Assembly (NCBI GenBank): GCA_964484125.1
Contig: CAZAEK010000024.1
Location: 1 to 28,130 of the forward strand
Direction: 5' to 3'
Origin: DSSM01 sp964484125
GTDB taxonomy: Bacteria; Bacteroidota; Ignavibacteria; Tepidaquicellales; Tepidaquicellaceae
Length of the DNA: 28,130 nucleotides
In this document: one piece after another, positions 17,804-25,104 of the stretch
Layout of the letters: every line of letters starts with the position of its first letter
Position numbering within the stretch: the stretch's first letter is position 1
Made by a program: the position numbers and the translations under genes
Notes under the pieces: model-generated
What the model was told of the DNA's origin: nothing
Database searches by the model: none
What the model saw: only the letters and a program-made list of their open reading frames with translations

Positions 17804-18931
17804 ATGGAATCAAAACACGCACCTGCAGAAAGAACTTCTGCGGAAGATATAAAAAGAAAAAATAACAGGATTTCCTCACTCGATAATCTCAGATTTTTAC
17901 TCGATGCTCTTCCCTATGTTGCTGTTATTCTTGATAAAAACAGACAAATAGTTTACTCAAACTCAAGGTTTATCACCATGCTTAATGTCGAGTCATTTGA
18001 CATTATCATTTCACTTAGGCCCGGAGAAGCAGTGAACTGTGTCCATTCAAAAGAAATGTATGCCGGTTGTGGTACTGCTGAGAGCTGCAGATATTGCGGT
18101 GCTGTAAACGCTATTCTTGAAACCCAGAAAACCGGTAATCCCGCTATTCACGAATGCAGAATTCACTCTGATATGCAGGGACAATTTGTAACTTTTGACC
18201 TTGAAGTCTCAACTTCTCCTTTTATTCTTGATGACGAACAATTTATCGTTATGACGCTCAAAGATATAAGCGATGAAAAAAGAAGAAAAATTCTTGAGAG
18301 AATATTTTTTCACGATGTCTTAAATTCAGCCGGAATAGTTTCCGGATTTCTTTCAATACTCAAAGATGAAGATGATCCGGCTCAAATGAAAGAATATGCC
18401 GGCATTGCTCTGAATTCAAATGAGCGTTTGATAGAAGAAATACTCGCTCAAAAACAGCTTGTTGCCGCTGAAAATAATGAACTTATTCCTGAACCTCGCA
18501 ATGTTTCCTCACTAAATATGCTGAATCAGTTGATTACACAAATGAAACAGCACATCGTCGCTGAAAATAAAAATATCATATTATCTGAAAGCTCAGAAAA
18601 TATTACATTCACTATTGATCCGGTTATTCTGAGAAGGATTCTAATAAATCTTGTCAAAAATGCTCTCGAAGCTACAGAACAGCATAACAACGTTATTGTA
18701 GGATGTGAACTAAAACAAAACGAAATCATTTTCTTTGTTAATAATAATACAGCTCTCAGCAGAGAAATACAGCTTCAGATTTTCAAAAGGTCATTTTCCA
18801 CAAAAGGAGCTGACAGGGGAATAGGAACCTATAGTGTGAAACTCCTAACTGAAAAATACCTGAAAGGGAAAGTCTGGTTTGAATCAAACCAGCACAATGG
18901 AACAACATTCTTCGTTTCATTACCAGCTTAG
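17804..18931 (+). CDS. PAS-domain sensor histidine kinase with a four-cysteine cluster
   Basis: A 375-residue kinase without membrane segments, so probably a cytoplasmic sensor. A PAS domain covers about residues 28-155 (LLDALPYVAVILDKNRQIVY). It contains C79, C89, C95 and C98, spaced C-x9-C-x5-C-x2-C, plus H81, which could hold a metal or iron-sulfur centre or form redox disulfides. The phosphoacceptor is probably H170 in RIFFHDVLNSAGIVSGF, an atypical H-box. The ATPase domain follows with N-box NLVKNALEAT and G-box GIGTYSVKLL. No response regulator is nearby, so it is an orphan kinase. The short gap after the tRNA synthetase gene suggests read-through transcription. The kinase call is firm; the ligand is unknown. 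Confidence 0.9.
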   Translation: MESKHAPAERTSAEDIKRKNNRISSLDNLRFLLDALPYVAVILDKNRQIVYSNSRFITMLNVESFDIIISLRPGEAVNCVHSKEMYAGCGTAESCRYCGAVNAILETQKTGNPAIHECRIHSDMQGQFVTFDLEVSTSPFILDDEQFIVMTLKDISDEKRRKILERIFFHDVLNSAGIVSGFLSILKDEDDPAQMKEYAGIALNSNERLIEEILAQKQLVAAENNELIPEPRNVSSLNMLNQLITQMKQHIVAENKNIILSESSENITFTIDPVILRRILINLVKNALEATEQHNNVIVGCELKQNEIIFFVNNNTALSREIQLQIFKRSFSTKGADRGIGTYSVKLLTEKYLKGKVWFESNQHNGTTFFVSLPA

Positions 18932-19003
18932 TCCAGAATCCGGTTTATTTTAAATTATTATGCCAAATATTTTGTTTTAAATATTCAAAATAAATATAAA
19001 AAT

Positions 19004-19876
19004 ATGGCAAAAAAAATAATCATTACAGGTGCTGGAGGTGGTTTCGGTTTGCTGACCGTAAAAACCTTACTAAGCAGGGGACACAAAGTCGCCGCAACAA
19101 TGAGAAACATCAATGGCAAAAATAAAACTGCCGCAGAAGATTTAATTAACTCGGGAGCGTTAATTATCGAACTTGATGTTACTGACGAAAAAAGTGTTAA
19201 CGAAGGAGTTAATCAGGCAATTGAAAAATTAGGAGGACTCGACGTACTTATAAATAATGCAGGTACTGGTTCAATCGGTATGCAGGAGTTCTTCTCCACA
19301 GAAGAGTTTAAAAAACTTTTCGACGTTAACTTGTTTGGCGTTCAAAGAATGAACAGAGCCGTCCTTCCTTTTTTCAGGCAGAATAATAGCGGGCTTATTA
19401 TTTATATCTCAAGTCTTCTGGGAAGAATAGCAATGCCTCTATATGGTCCCTATCAGGCAACAAAATGGGCACTCGAAGCTCTTGCAGAAACCTACAGGGC
19501 AGAGTTGTCAACATTCGGAATCGAAAATTGTATTGTTGAACCCGGTGGATATCACACCTCATTCATGTATAATCTTCTGAAACCTGCCGACGAATCAAGA
19601 GCTGGCTCCTATGGCGATTTTATGAAATTTCCTGAAAAAATGTTCTCTCAGTTTGGCGAAGTCTTAAAAAATAACCCTCAACAGGATCCACAGAGGGTTG
19701 CTGACTCAATCGCTGATTTGATTGATGTCCCTGTAGGACAAAAACCTTTCCGAACTACTGTTGACTTTATTGGTATGGGCGATAATATCAGGAAATATAA
19801 TGAACTTCTTGAGCAAATATCAACGTCACTTTTTTCAAATTTCGGGATCGGTGATTTGCTTTCTGTAAAGAAATAA
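19004..19876 (+). CDS. Classical short-chain dehydrogenase/reductase (SDR)
   Basis: A 290-residue NAD(P)-dependent oxidoreductase. The cofactor motif is TGAGGGFG (residues 8-15), NNAG is at 84-87, and the catalytic residues are S137 in YISSLLGR and Y150/K154 in YGPYQATKWAL. The TMRN segment after beta-2, with an arginine at residue 34, hints at NADPH preference. The C-terminal part (IVEPGGYHTSFMYNLL, then about 90 residues) is longer than in the simplest SDRs and resembles the ketoreductase or retinol-dehydrogenase-like group, but the substrate cannot be named. It has its own AT-rich upstream region and ends at a terminator shared with the converging gene. Confidence 0.9.
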   Translation: MAKKIIITGAGGGFGLLTVKTLLSRGHKVAATMRNINGKNKTAAEDLINSGALIIELDVTDEKSVNEGVNQAIEKLGGLDVLINNAGTGSIGMQEFFSTEEFKKLFDVNLFGVQRMNRAVLPFFRQNNSGLIIYISSLLGRIAMPLYGPYQATKWALEALAETYRAELSTFGIENCIVEPGGYHTSFMYNLLKPADESRAGSYGDFMKFPEKMFSQFGEVLKNNPQQDPQRVADSIADLIDVPVGQKPFRTTVDFIGMGDNIRKYNELLEQISTSLFSNFGIGDLLSVKK

Positions 19877-19930
19877 ACGATTTAAAGTCTAAATATATAA
19901 ACTTTAGAATTTACTTCGGATGAAAAATTA

Positions 19931-19980
19931 AAAAAAGGTTATTGATTAATTTTAAAAATAATCTGATAACCCTTTTTTTT
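19931..19980. terminator. Bidirectional terminator between converging genes
   Basis: AAAAAAGGTTAT pairs with ATAACC(C)TTTTTT, extended inward by GATTA/TAATC with small bulges. T-runs lie on both strands (19973-19980 on plus, 19931-19936 read as T on minus). It serves the SDR gene and the converging tandem-repeat secreted protein gene. Confidence 0.85.
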
Positions 19981-19996
19981 AAAATTTATTGATATG

Positions 19997-20829
19997 CTAT
20001 TTCGTTAGTATCATCTTTTTAGTAACAATATAATTACCGGCTTCCAATCTGTAATAATATATTCCGCTCGGATATTTTGTTGCATTCCAGTTTACTTCAT
20101 ATTTGCCAGCATTAAATTGTCCATTTACTAATGATTCAACTTCCCTGCCAAGTGCATCATAAATTATCAACTTTGCAAATGTATTTTGTGGGAGAGTAAA
20201 TCTGATATTTGTAGTCGGATTGAAAGGATTTGGGTAATTTTGTGATAAAGAGAATTCTGAAGGAATTTCAGATGATATTTCTCTGATTCCGGTAAGTTGA
20301 GAATATTTAATTGTGCAATAGTCGTAATCTGTACCGCTTCCCTCACTTTCGCCAGTTACGTAAACATTTCCCAAGCCATCTATTACTAATGCACGACCTC
20401 CGTCAATGCCGTTTCCTGGTCCGTTATATCTTGCTTCCCACTGTTGTACTCCTGCGGAGTTGTACTTAACGGTAGCATAATCCATGTTTGTACCCGTTCC
20501 AACACTTTCTCCTGTAACATATANNNNNNNNNNNNNNNNNNNNNNNNNNNNNNNNNNNNNNNNNNNNNNNNNNNNNNNNNNNNNNNNNNNNNNNNNNNNN
20601 NNNNNNNNNNNNNNNNNNNNNNNGTAACATAAACATTTCCCGAGCCATCAACTGCTATTGATTTTGCATTGTCGATATTATTTGCTGGTCCGTTATATCT
20701 CGAGACCCAAACCTGTGTCTGAGCAGAGAGCGAACCAATAAAAACAAATAAAATAAATGCAAAACTGTAAATAAATGTTCCCCTGTAAATCAATGGGGAA
20801 GCCCATGATTTTTTCTTGTTTTTTTTCAT
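19997..20829 (-). CDS. Secreted SBBP-type tandem-repeat protein with T9SS sorting domain (contains assembly gap)
   Basis: Predicted exported protein, read as one gene across a 100-N gap. The N-terminal part (from ATG at 20829) has a signal peptide ending near SLSAQTQ and the first repeat (RYNGPANNIDNAKSIAVDG). The C-terminal part has a full repeat (YVTGESVGTGTNMDYATVKY onward) and ends in a T9SS sorting domain (LSQNYPNPFNPTTNIRF to KKMILTK). The repeats are 53 residues (159 bases) and resemble SBBP/beta-propeller repeats. The two parts lie in different frames as written, which I attribute to the arbitrary gap length and not to a frameshift: in-frame joining needs a gap of 2 modulo 3. Function is unknown; surface location is likely. 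Confidence 0.75.
20300..20712 (-). repeat. 159-base tandem coding repeats interrupted by the gap
   Basis: The repeat unit encodes 53 residues around RYNGP, IDGxGNVYVTGES and DYxTxKY. The sequence around 20521 recurs exactly 159 bases on, at 20362. One partial copy lies above the gap, one full and one partial copy below it. Near-identical copies explain why the assembly broke here. Confidence 0.75.
20524..20623. other. Assembly gap (100 N)
   Basis: Exactly 100 undetermined bases, a standard placeholder size. Both flanks carry the same GTAACATA segment from neighbouring repeat copies. If the 159-base period holds, the real missing length is 149 + 159n bases (n = 0, 1, 2...), all of which keep the reading frame. 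Confidence 0.95.
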
Positions 20830-21284
20830 AGTTTTATTAATTTAATTAAGTTAAAAAAAAATTAACTAATAAAATTATTTATTTACTTTTCTGTTCTTTT
20901 GTGATTTTTTAAACCTTTGACTTTTTAAACATCATTTTTTCAGAAAATAGTTCCGAAAAATTCCGATTTAATAATTTCTTTACATACATGAGTAAGCTAA
21001 GATTTATGAAAGTAAAAAGTTATTATCTCTTATAACCATGAACAATAACAAATAAAAAGTTAATATTGAAATAATGATTAAACCCCAATATAGCAAATAT
21101 TATTTATTTTATTATGAAAGTATATACTAAATCCTTATAAACCCCAAAGTCCCCTTTATACTGCCAAAATCCTCTGACGGCACAAATCTATAATTAAAAA
21201 GGGCTTCTTGACAAACTTGGAATTTATCCCGACTTGTCGGTAAACTTGATAAACTTGATAAACTTGATAAACTTGACAAACTTA
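20830..21284. other. Gene-free stretch between two secreted-protein genes
   Basis: 455 bases with no supportable gene. The part next to 20829 is the AT-rich upstream region of the repeat protein gene, with an imperfect inverted repeat around TTAATTAAGTTAA and TTAACTAAT; I found no clear TAnnTTTG promoter on the minus strand. On the minus strand from 21284 to about 21135 a frame stays open without a start codon: the 9-base repeats read as Ser-Leu-Ser units and continue into about 35 codons ending in a TAG. It looks like a dispersed repeat or gene relic. A perfect hairpin CCGAC-TT-GTCGG lies at 21229-21240. Confidence 0.6.
21242..21284. repeat. 9-base tandem repeat array abutting the metalloprotease stop
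   Basis: Three exact AAACTTGAT units (21242-21268), then AAACTTGAC and a partial AAACTTA, ending directly at the TAG stop (21287-21285) of the minus-strand protease gene. The unit matches the array at 1-36. The hairpin CCGAC-TT-GTCGG adjoins it at 21229-21240. Confidence 0.85.
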
Positions 21285-23036
21285 CTATTTCGTCAAAACC
21301 ATCTTCCTTACCTCGTTAAATATTTTCCCGTTTATTGATGATATCGCAGTTATCTGATAAAAATATATCCCGCTCGATAAATTAAATCTGCTCGCATCAA
21401 ATACTTTCGAGTATGTACCCGCATTCAAAGTCTGTCCGTCTATAAGTTTCGTTATCTCTTTTCCCCTTATGTCAAATATTCTTAAAGTTACAGTTGAATT
21501 TTCAGGAATAGAATACTTAATATATGTTACAGGATTGAAAGGATTAGGATAATTCTGATCGAGTAAATATGCTATTGGTATTTCAGATGAATTCAATTCC
21601 CTTTCAAGACATCCTGCCTGATTATATCTCAGTCTTATCGTATCGCCGGGCAGGGGTCCGAATCCTAATGAAAGATTTACTCCGCCGCCGTTTGCAGGTG
21701 ACCATAAATGACAGTAACTCATTATCGTTCCAACTCTTGCTCTTGGTGTTGAAAAACAAAATCCTGCTTCTGCATTGTAACATGAATCTATCGCTCCGAT
21801 TGAACCGTTTGGTCTGGGCCACCAGCAGGCATGAGTATGCATAGAACCTAAATTATGTCCTACTTCATGCGTAACTACGTTCACTGTCCACGAGTAAACC
21901 GGAAAACCGCTATAATTATAAGTTATGTTGCTGAATCCAAATCTGCCCGAAGAATCGTAATTGTTAAATTCCTGACATAATACCCTTATCCATGCAATAC
22001 CGCCAAGCTGTTGATTATGTCCGGTTGAAAGCAGATGTGCTAAATTTCCCTGAAATAAATCTTTATTCTCACCGCCAAATCTTAATAATATATCGTATGA
22101 ATCGTTGAGATTTGCATAGGGGTCAACTACACTCCAGTATGTTATGCTTGATACAGTAAATGGTATAAATTCATTCTGATATATTGCCTTAACTGCATTG
22201 AAAAATCCTGATACGAAATTTACAAGAGTTGTCGTGTTATATCCTGCATCCTGATACATCTGATAATCACATTCAAAATACATCTTTACAGGTAATGTTG
22301 AATTGTCTCCACCTTTATGTTCTCTGTGTTCAGAAGATGGGTTCTGATTACCTTTATAAAACTTATCCATAGCATCTCCTGAAGGACAAATGAAATTATT
22401 TTGTAATAATATTTCTGAGTCGTTGTATAATATATAGCTCTTTTTGTCTGTTATTGTTTTGTTCTGACCTAAATTATAATTTCCTTCAGAATTTGATATA
22501 ATTCCTATAACCTCATCCTGAAATATGCTAATCGCCGCAACTGACTTCTCATCGCCATTGATTATTCCATTATAGTAAATGCCGGGTATATACTCCTCTG
22601 ACTTCATCTTTCTCTCATTTGATATTGATTTTAATGAGAAATCATGTTCAAATAACTGTACTCTCGTCAGTTCTAATTCAATAGTTTTTCCTCTTTCAAA
22701 CCTGAGTTTTAATGTTATATTATCGTGTTTTGCTTTATACAACTCTTTTAGTTTAGTTTCATCTATCTTTAGTAAAGTAGCATTATTTACATATTTTGAT
22801 ATCTCGTTCTTAATTGCAGGATTTTTGTCAATAGTAAAAATATCCACAGGTACAAAATATCCATTACTGTTTTTAATTTCATTTATGGTTTCAGATACAC
22901 TTTTTACTATACCGGTCTTCAGTGATGTGTGTGAATCTGCAATTATTTTATTTCCTTTGTCTGATATTATTGATGATATAAGTATTATACTTATAGTAAT
23001 TAATAATATTGTTAAAGTTAATATATATTTTTTCAT
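21285..23036 (-). CDS. Secreted reprolysin-like zinc metalloprotease with T9SS sorting domain
   Basis: Predicted surface or extracellular protease of 583 residues. A signal peptide covers about residues 4-24, followed by a propeptide of roughly 200 residues. The catalytic domain has the metzincin motif THEVGHNLGSMH with zinc ligands H390, H394 and H400, general base E391, and the Met-turn M439 in GTIMSYCHL, as in M12B-like enzymes. Cysteines around the active site (C404, C419, C427, C442) probably form disulfides. The C-terminus is a T9SS type A sorting domain (LLDQNYPNPFNPVTYIKY, about 491-583, ending KMVLTK). The small lipoprotein gene ends six bases upstream, so the two are almost certainly co-transcribed. 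Confidence 0.92.
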   Translation of the reverse strand: MKKYILTLTILLITISIILISSIISDKGNKIIADSHTSLKTGIVKSVSETINEIKNSNGYFVPVDIFTIDKNPAIKNEISKYVNNATLLKIDETKLKELYKAKHDNITLKLRFERGKTIELELTRVQLFEHDFSLKSISNERKMKSEEYIPGIYYNGIINGDEKSVAAISIFQDEVIGIISNSEGNYNLGQNKTITDKKSYILYNDSEILLQNNFICPSGDAMDKFYKGNQNPSSEHREHKGGDNSTLPVKMYFECDYQMYQDAGYNTTTLVNFVSGFFNAVKAIYQNEFIPFTVSSITYWSVVDPYANLNDSYDILLRFGGENKDLFQGNLAHLLSTGHNQQLGGIAWIRVLCQEFNNYDSSGRFGFSNITYNYSGFPVYSWTVNVVTHEVGHNLGSMHTHACWWPRPNGSIGAIDSCYNAEAGFCFSTPRARVGTIMSYCHLWSPANGGGVNLSLGFGPLPGDTIRLRYNQAGCLERELNSSEIPIAYLLDQNYPNPFNPVTYIKYSIPENSTVTLRIFDIRGKEITKLIDGQTLNAGTYSKVFDASRFNLSSGIYFYQITAISSINGKIFNEVRKMVLTK

Positions 23037-23042
23037 ATCTAT

Positions 23043-23507
23043 TTATTTTATGGTTTCAGATGAGTTATTGGAATTTGTCCCTTTATTCCCTGATGAATGG
23101 GGGAGCAATACCGAATCGCTCTGCTTCGTGTAAAATAAATTTCTCGAAACATTCACTCCGTACAATTCTAATGTTGTATTTGCACCTTCTTTCTTTATCT
23201 GATATTCAAATTTTATTCCTGTTTCTACATAAGTTAATATTCCGTTTGATACACTATAGGTACGGGTAATTGCCACACTGCCGGGACATTGTAATGTTGC
23301 CTGATTATTTGAATTCAATGTCAATATCTCATCAGGACAAACATCCTGAAGTGCTCCCGTTTGTTTTGTCAATTTCCATGTGCCAATTAAATCCGTTGGA
23401 TTTTGTGATATATTTTCAGTTAATACATCACAACTGACTCCCATGACAGAGAATGTAAAAAATACTACTAATGGAAATAATTTATAAAACTGTAATCTTT
23501 TTATCAT
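23043..23507 (-). CDS. Small lipoprotein with lipocalin-like fold signature
   Basis: A 154-residue predicted lipoprotein. The signal peptide (FPLVVFFTFSVMGVSC) ends at a lipobox-like GVSC, giving lipidated C26. The mature part has DLIGTWKLTK at its start and alternating beta strands (EILTLNSNNQATLQCPG, TYSVSNGILTYVETG), as in the lipocalin-like/META families of Bacteroidota. Two further cysteines (in DVCPDE and LQCPG) could form a disulfide. The C-terminal tail is low in complexity (Ser/Asn/Gly-rich). It is the first gene of the pair with the metalloprotease, so it could be an inhibitor, anchor or chaperone for it; this is inference from position alone. Confidence 0.75.
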   Translation of the reverse strand: MIKRLQFYKLFPLVVFFTFSVMGVSCDVLTENISQNPTDLIGTWKLTKQTGALQDVCPDEILTLNSNNQATLQCPGSVAITRTYSVSNGILTYVETGIKFEYQIKKEGANTTLELYGVNVSRNLFYTKQSDSVLLPHSSGNKGTNSNNSSETIK

Positions 23508-23659
23508 ATTTTTTTTATTTATAAAAATATATCTCTATTAACTCATATAATCAATATATTAAACAAAAAAATCCTTTAAAAATCACTTGACAATGAATAT
23601 TATTTTAAATAATTTGCTAATAGCAACTAAAATGATTTGAAAATCTTAAATAAAAATAT

Positions 23660-24193
23660 ATGAAAAATAAAAAATTTTTATTAATCGCATTAGTGGTTGT
23701 GGTAGTTCTGGGTGCAGGTATTTATATAGCTGCCGTAGATAATCACGAACACGATTATACTGTCAAAAAAGATGATAACAAAGTTGAATTAACAAATAAT
23801 GATAACAATAAACAAACTAAAAAAACAAACATGGAATTTTTAACAAAGGAAGAATTCAAAAAGAAAGTATTTGATTACGAAAAAAATAAAGAATGGAAAT
23901 ACGAAGGTACTTTGCCCTGCATAGTTGATTTTTATGCCGATTGGTGTGGTCCCTGTAAAATGATTTCCCCAATTTTAGCTGAACTTGCAGAAGAATATGA
24001 CGGTAAAATTATGATTTATAAAGTTGATACTGAAGCTGAACAGGAACTTGCCGCAGTATTTGGTATCAGAAGTATCCCTTCGCTTTTATTTGTTCCAATG
24101 AATGGTCAGCCGCAAATGGCTGTAGGTGCTCTGTCAAAAGATGGCTTCAAACAGGCAATTGATGAAGTTCTTCTCGGAGTTTCAAAGAATTAA
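23660..24193 (+). CDS. Membrane-anchored thioredoxin
   Basis: A 177-residue thioredoxin-fold protein. An N-terminal hydrophobic segment (about residues 6-25, LLIALVVVVVLGAGIYIAA) followed by a hydrophilic linker points to a membrane-tethered domain facing the periplasm, although cleavage is not excluded. The thioredoxin domain starts near residue 59 and has the canonical WCGPCK site (C96, C99) and the cis-proline in RSIPSLLFV. Unlike the thioredoxin-fold proteins of the 25105-27078 operon, it keeps an intact CGPC. It could reduce periplasmic disulfides or act in cytochrome maturation; no partner lies next to it. It is divergent from the lipoprotein gene and ends at a strong terminator. Confidence 0.9.
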   Translation: MKNKKFLLIALVVVVVLGAGIYIAAVDNHEHDYTVKKDDNKVELTNNDNNKQTKKTNMEFLTKEEFKKKVFDYEKNKEWKYEGTLPCIVDFYADWCGPCKMISPILAELAEEYDGKIMIYKVDTEAEQELAAVFGIRSIPSLLFVPMNGQPQMAVGALSKDGFKQAIDEVLLGVSKN

Positions 24194-24226
24194 TTTTATA
24201 AAAAATCCCATAACCAGCGTAAATAT

Positions 24227-24265
24227 AACCGCCGTCATATCCCAAAGATGACGGCGGTTTTTTTT
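24227..24265 (+). terminator. Strong terminator after the membrane-anchored thioredoxin gene
   Basis: A perfect 12-bp GC-rich stem (24227-24238 with 24248-24259), a 9-base loop and an eight-T tract. It lies 33 bases after the stop codon. Confidence 0.93.
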
Positions 24266-24298
24266 ATAAAATTATCCCTCAACAAAAAATTACCGTAA

Positions 24299-24358
24299 CC
24301 CCGTCGCGGGGACCTATGTTTGCAGCAATAAAATACATCTAACCCATGACCCCGTCAT
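24299..24358. other. Pair of small GC-rich hairpins in AT-rich spacer
   Basis: CCCCG-TCG-CGGGG (24299-24311) and ATGA-CCCCG-TCAT (24346-24358) share the CCCCGTC core, which also echoes the CCGTCAT of the nearby terminator. No gene is seen. It could be a degraded dispersed repeat or part of a small structured RNA; evidence is thin. Confidence 0.3.
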
Positions 24359-24432
24359 AGATGATTTTATATAAAAAAACATTCCTTTTTTTATTTTCCG
24401 TTTTATATAAATTAAACTAAATTAAATAAAAA

Positions 24433-24660
24433 ATGACTGAAAATATTTTTAATACATACAATGCAGTAATAGTAAAGGATGGAGACATGTATATCGGATA
24501 TGCAGAGGAATTACCCGGCGCTAATACGCAGGGTAAGACAATTGAATAAGTTAAAGAGAATCTAAAGGAAGCAATTGAATTAATTATTGAGACTAACAAA
24601 AATTTGGCTAAAAAATCATTTAAAAATAAAAGATTGTTACGTGAAAAAATATTTGAATGA
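24433..24660 (+). pseudogene. HicB-family antitoxin gene with an in-frame stop
   Basis: From ATG 24433 the frame encodes a HicB-like domain: YNAVIVKDGDMYIGYAEELP, then GANTQGKTIE, then a TAA at 24547-24549 (codon 39), then VKENLKEAIELIIETNKN and a basic tail, ending at TGA 24660. HicB proteins usually have Glu-Glu before this helix, so one change from GAA to TAA explains the stop. Without it the product would be 75 residues. HicB normally neutralises the HicA mRNA-cleaving toxin. No intact hicA lies beside it; a 20-codon frame overlapping the end (ATGA, 24657-24719) starts a little like HicA but stops at once. Dead antitoxin remnant is the likely reading; sequencing error is the alternative. 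Confidence 0.75.
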
Positions 24661-24751
24661 TTTACTTTGTAAAAAAATCTGTAAAGATTTATGAATTAAT
24701 TTCAAATAATTATTTGTAGCCACATAGATTAAACTTTGTTCAGATTTTTTC

Positions 24752-24782
24752 AAAAAAAAAGACTGCCCGTTTCCGGACAGTC
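24752..24782 (-). terminator. Terminator of the thiol-redox operon
   Basis: On the minus strand a 9-bp stem with one G-U pair (24782-24774 with 24769-24761) leads into a nine-T run (24760-24752). It lies 28 bases past the GroES-like stop and closes the four-gene minus-strand operon. Confidence 0.9.
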
Positions 24783-24809
24783 CCTTAACTACCATTAACT
24801 AAATTGTTT

Positions 24810-25097
24810 CTATATGCTTTCTGTTTCTACTACCTTTGCTAAAATATCTGCATAGGGGAGTATCAGATATTTCTTCCCTTCAAATTCGATTTCCGTTCCG
24901 CTGTATGACTTAAATATAACTACATCTCCCGGTTTTATTTCTGCATCTTCTATTGCGCTCATCCATTTTACCGGTGCCATTGTTGGCTTTTCTTTTGCAG
25001 TGTCAGGAATAATTATTCCTGAGGCAGTCATCTGTTCTTCCTGTGTTGCAGATATGTCAATTACTACGTTTTGATTTGTTGGATGTAATTCTTTCAT
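24810..25097 (-). CDS. Divergent GroES-family co-chaperonin (no groEL nearby)
   Basis: A 95-residue GroES-fold protein. The mobile loop that contacts GroEL is recognisable as MTASGIIIPDTAKEKP (residues 23-38), and the C-terminal barrel reads IKPGDVVIFKSYSGTEIEFE followed by LPYADILAKVVE. The segment usually reading GxVxAVGxG is instead APVKWMSAIED, so the central barrel and roof differ from housekeeping GroES. It is the last gene of the redox operon, seven bases after the Trx-Grx fusion gene, and no groEL lies in the window. It is probably an extra, stress-linked paralogue; whether the genome has a canonical groES-groEL cannot be seen here. Confidence 0.88.
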   Translation of the reverse strand: MKELHPTNQNVVIDISATQEEQMTASGIIIPDTAKEKPTMAPVKWMSAIEDAEIKPGDVVIFKSYSGTEIEFEGKKYLILPYADILAKVVETESI

Positions 25098-25104
25098 TTA
25101 ATTT

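Noticed and set aside
18960..19003. Promoter of the SDR gene at TATTTTG
   Set aside because: The match to TAnnTTTG is one base short and no -33 element is spaced correctly; it also forms an inverted repeat that could be chance in AT-rich DNA.
20386..20829. Apparent frameshift in the tandem-repeat secreted protein gene
   Set aside because: The frame change coincides with a 100-N placeholder of arbitrary size, so it is most simply an assembly artefact.
21242..21284. CRISPR array
   Set aside because: The units are 9 bases with no spacers; it is a simple tandem repeat.
22579..23133. 184-codon plus-strand frame opposite the metalloprotease and lipoprotein genes
   Set aside because: It is antisense to two well-supported coding genes, is hydrophobic low-complexity sequence and shows no family motif.
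24657..24719. Intact HicA toxin gene
   Set aside because: Only 20 codons, and neither the GSHH-type motif nor further similarity follows the stop; at best a stub.
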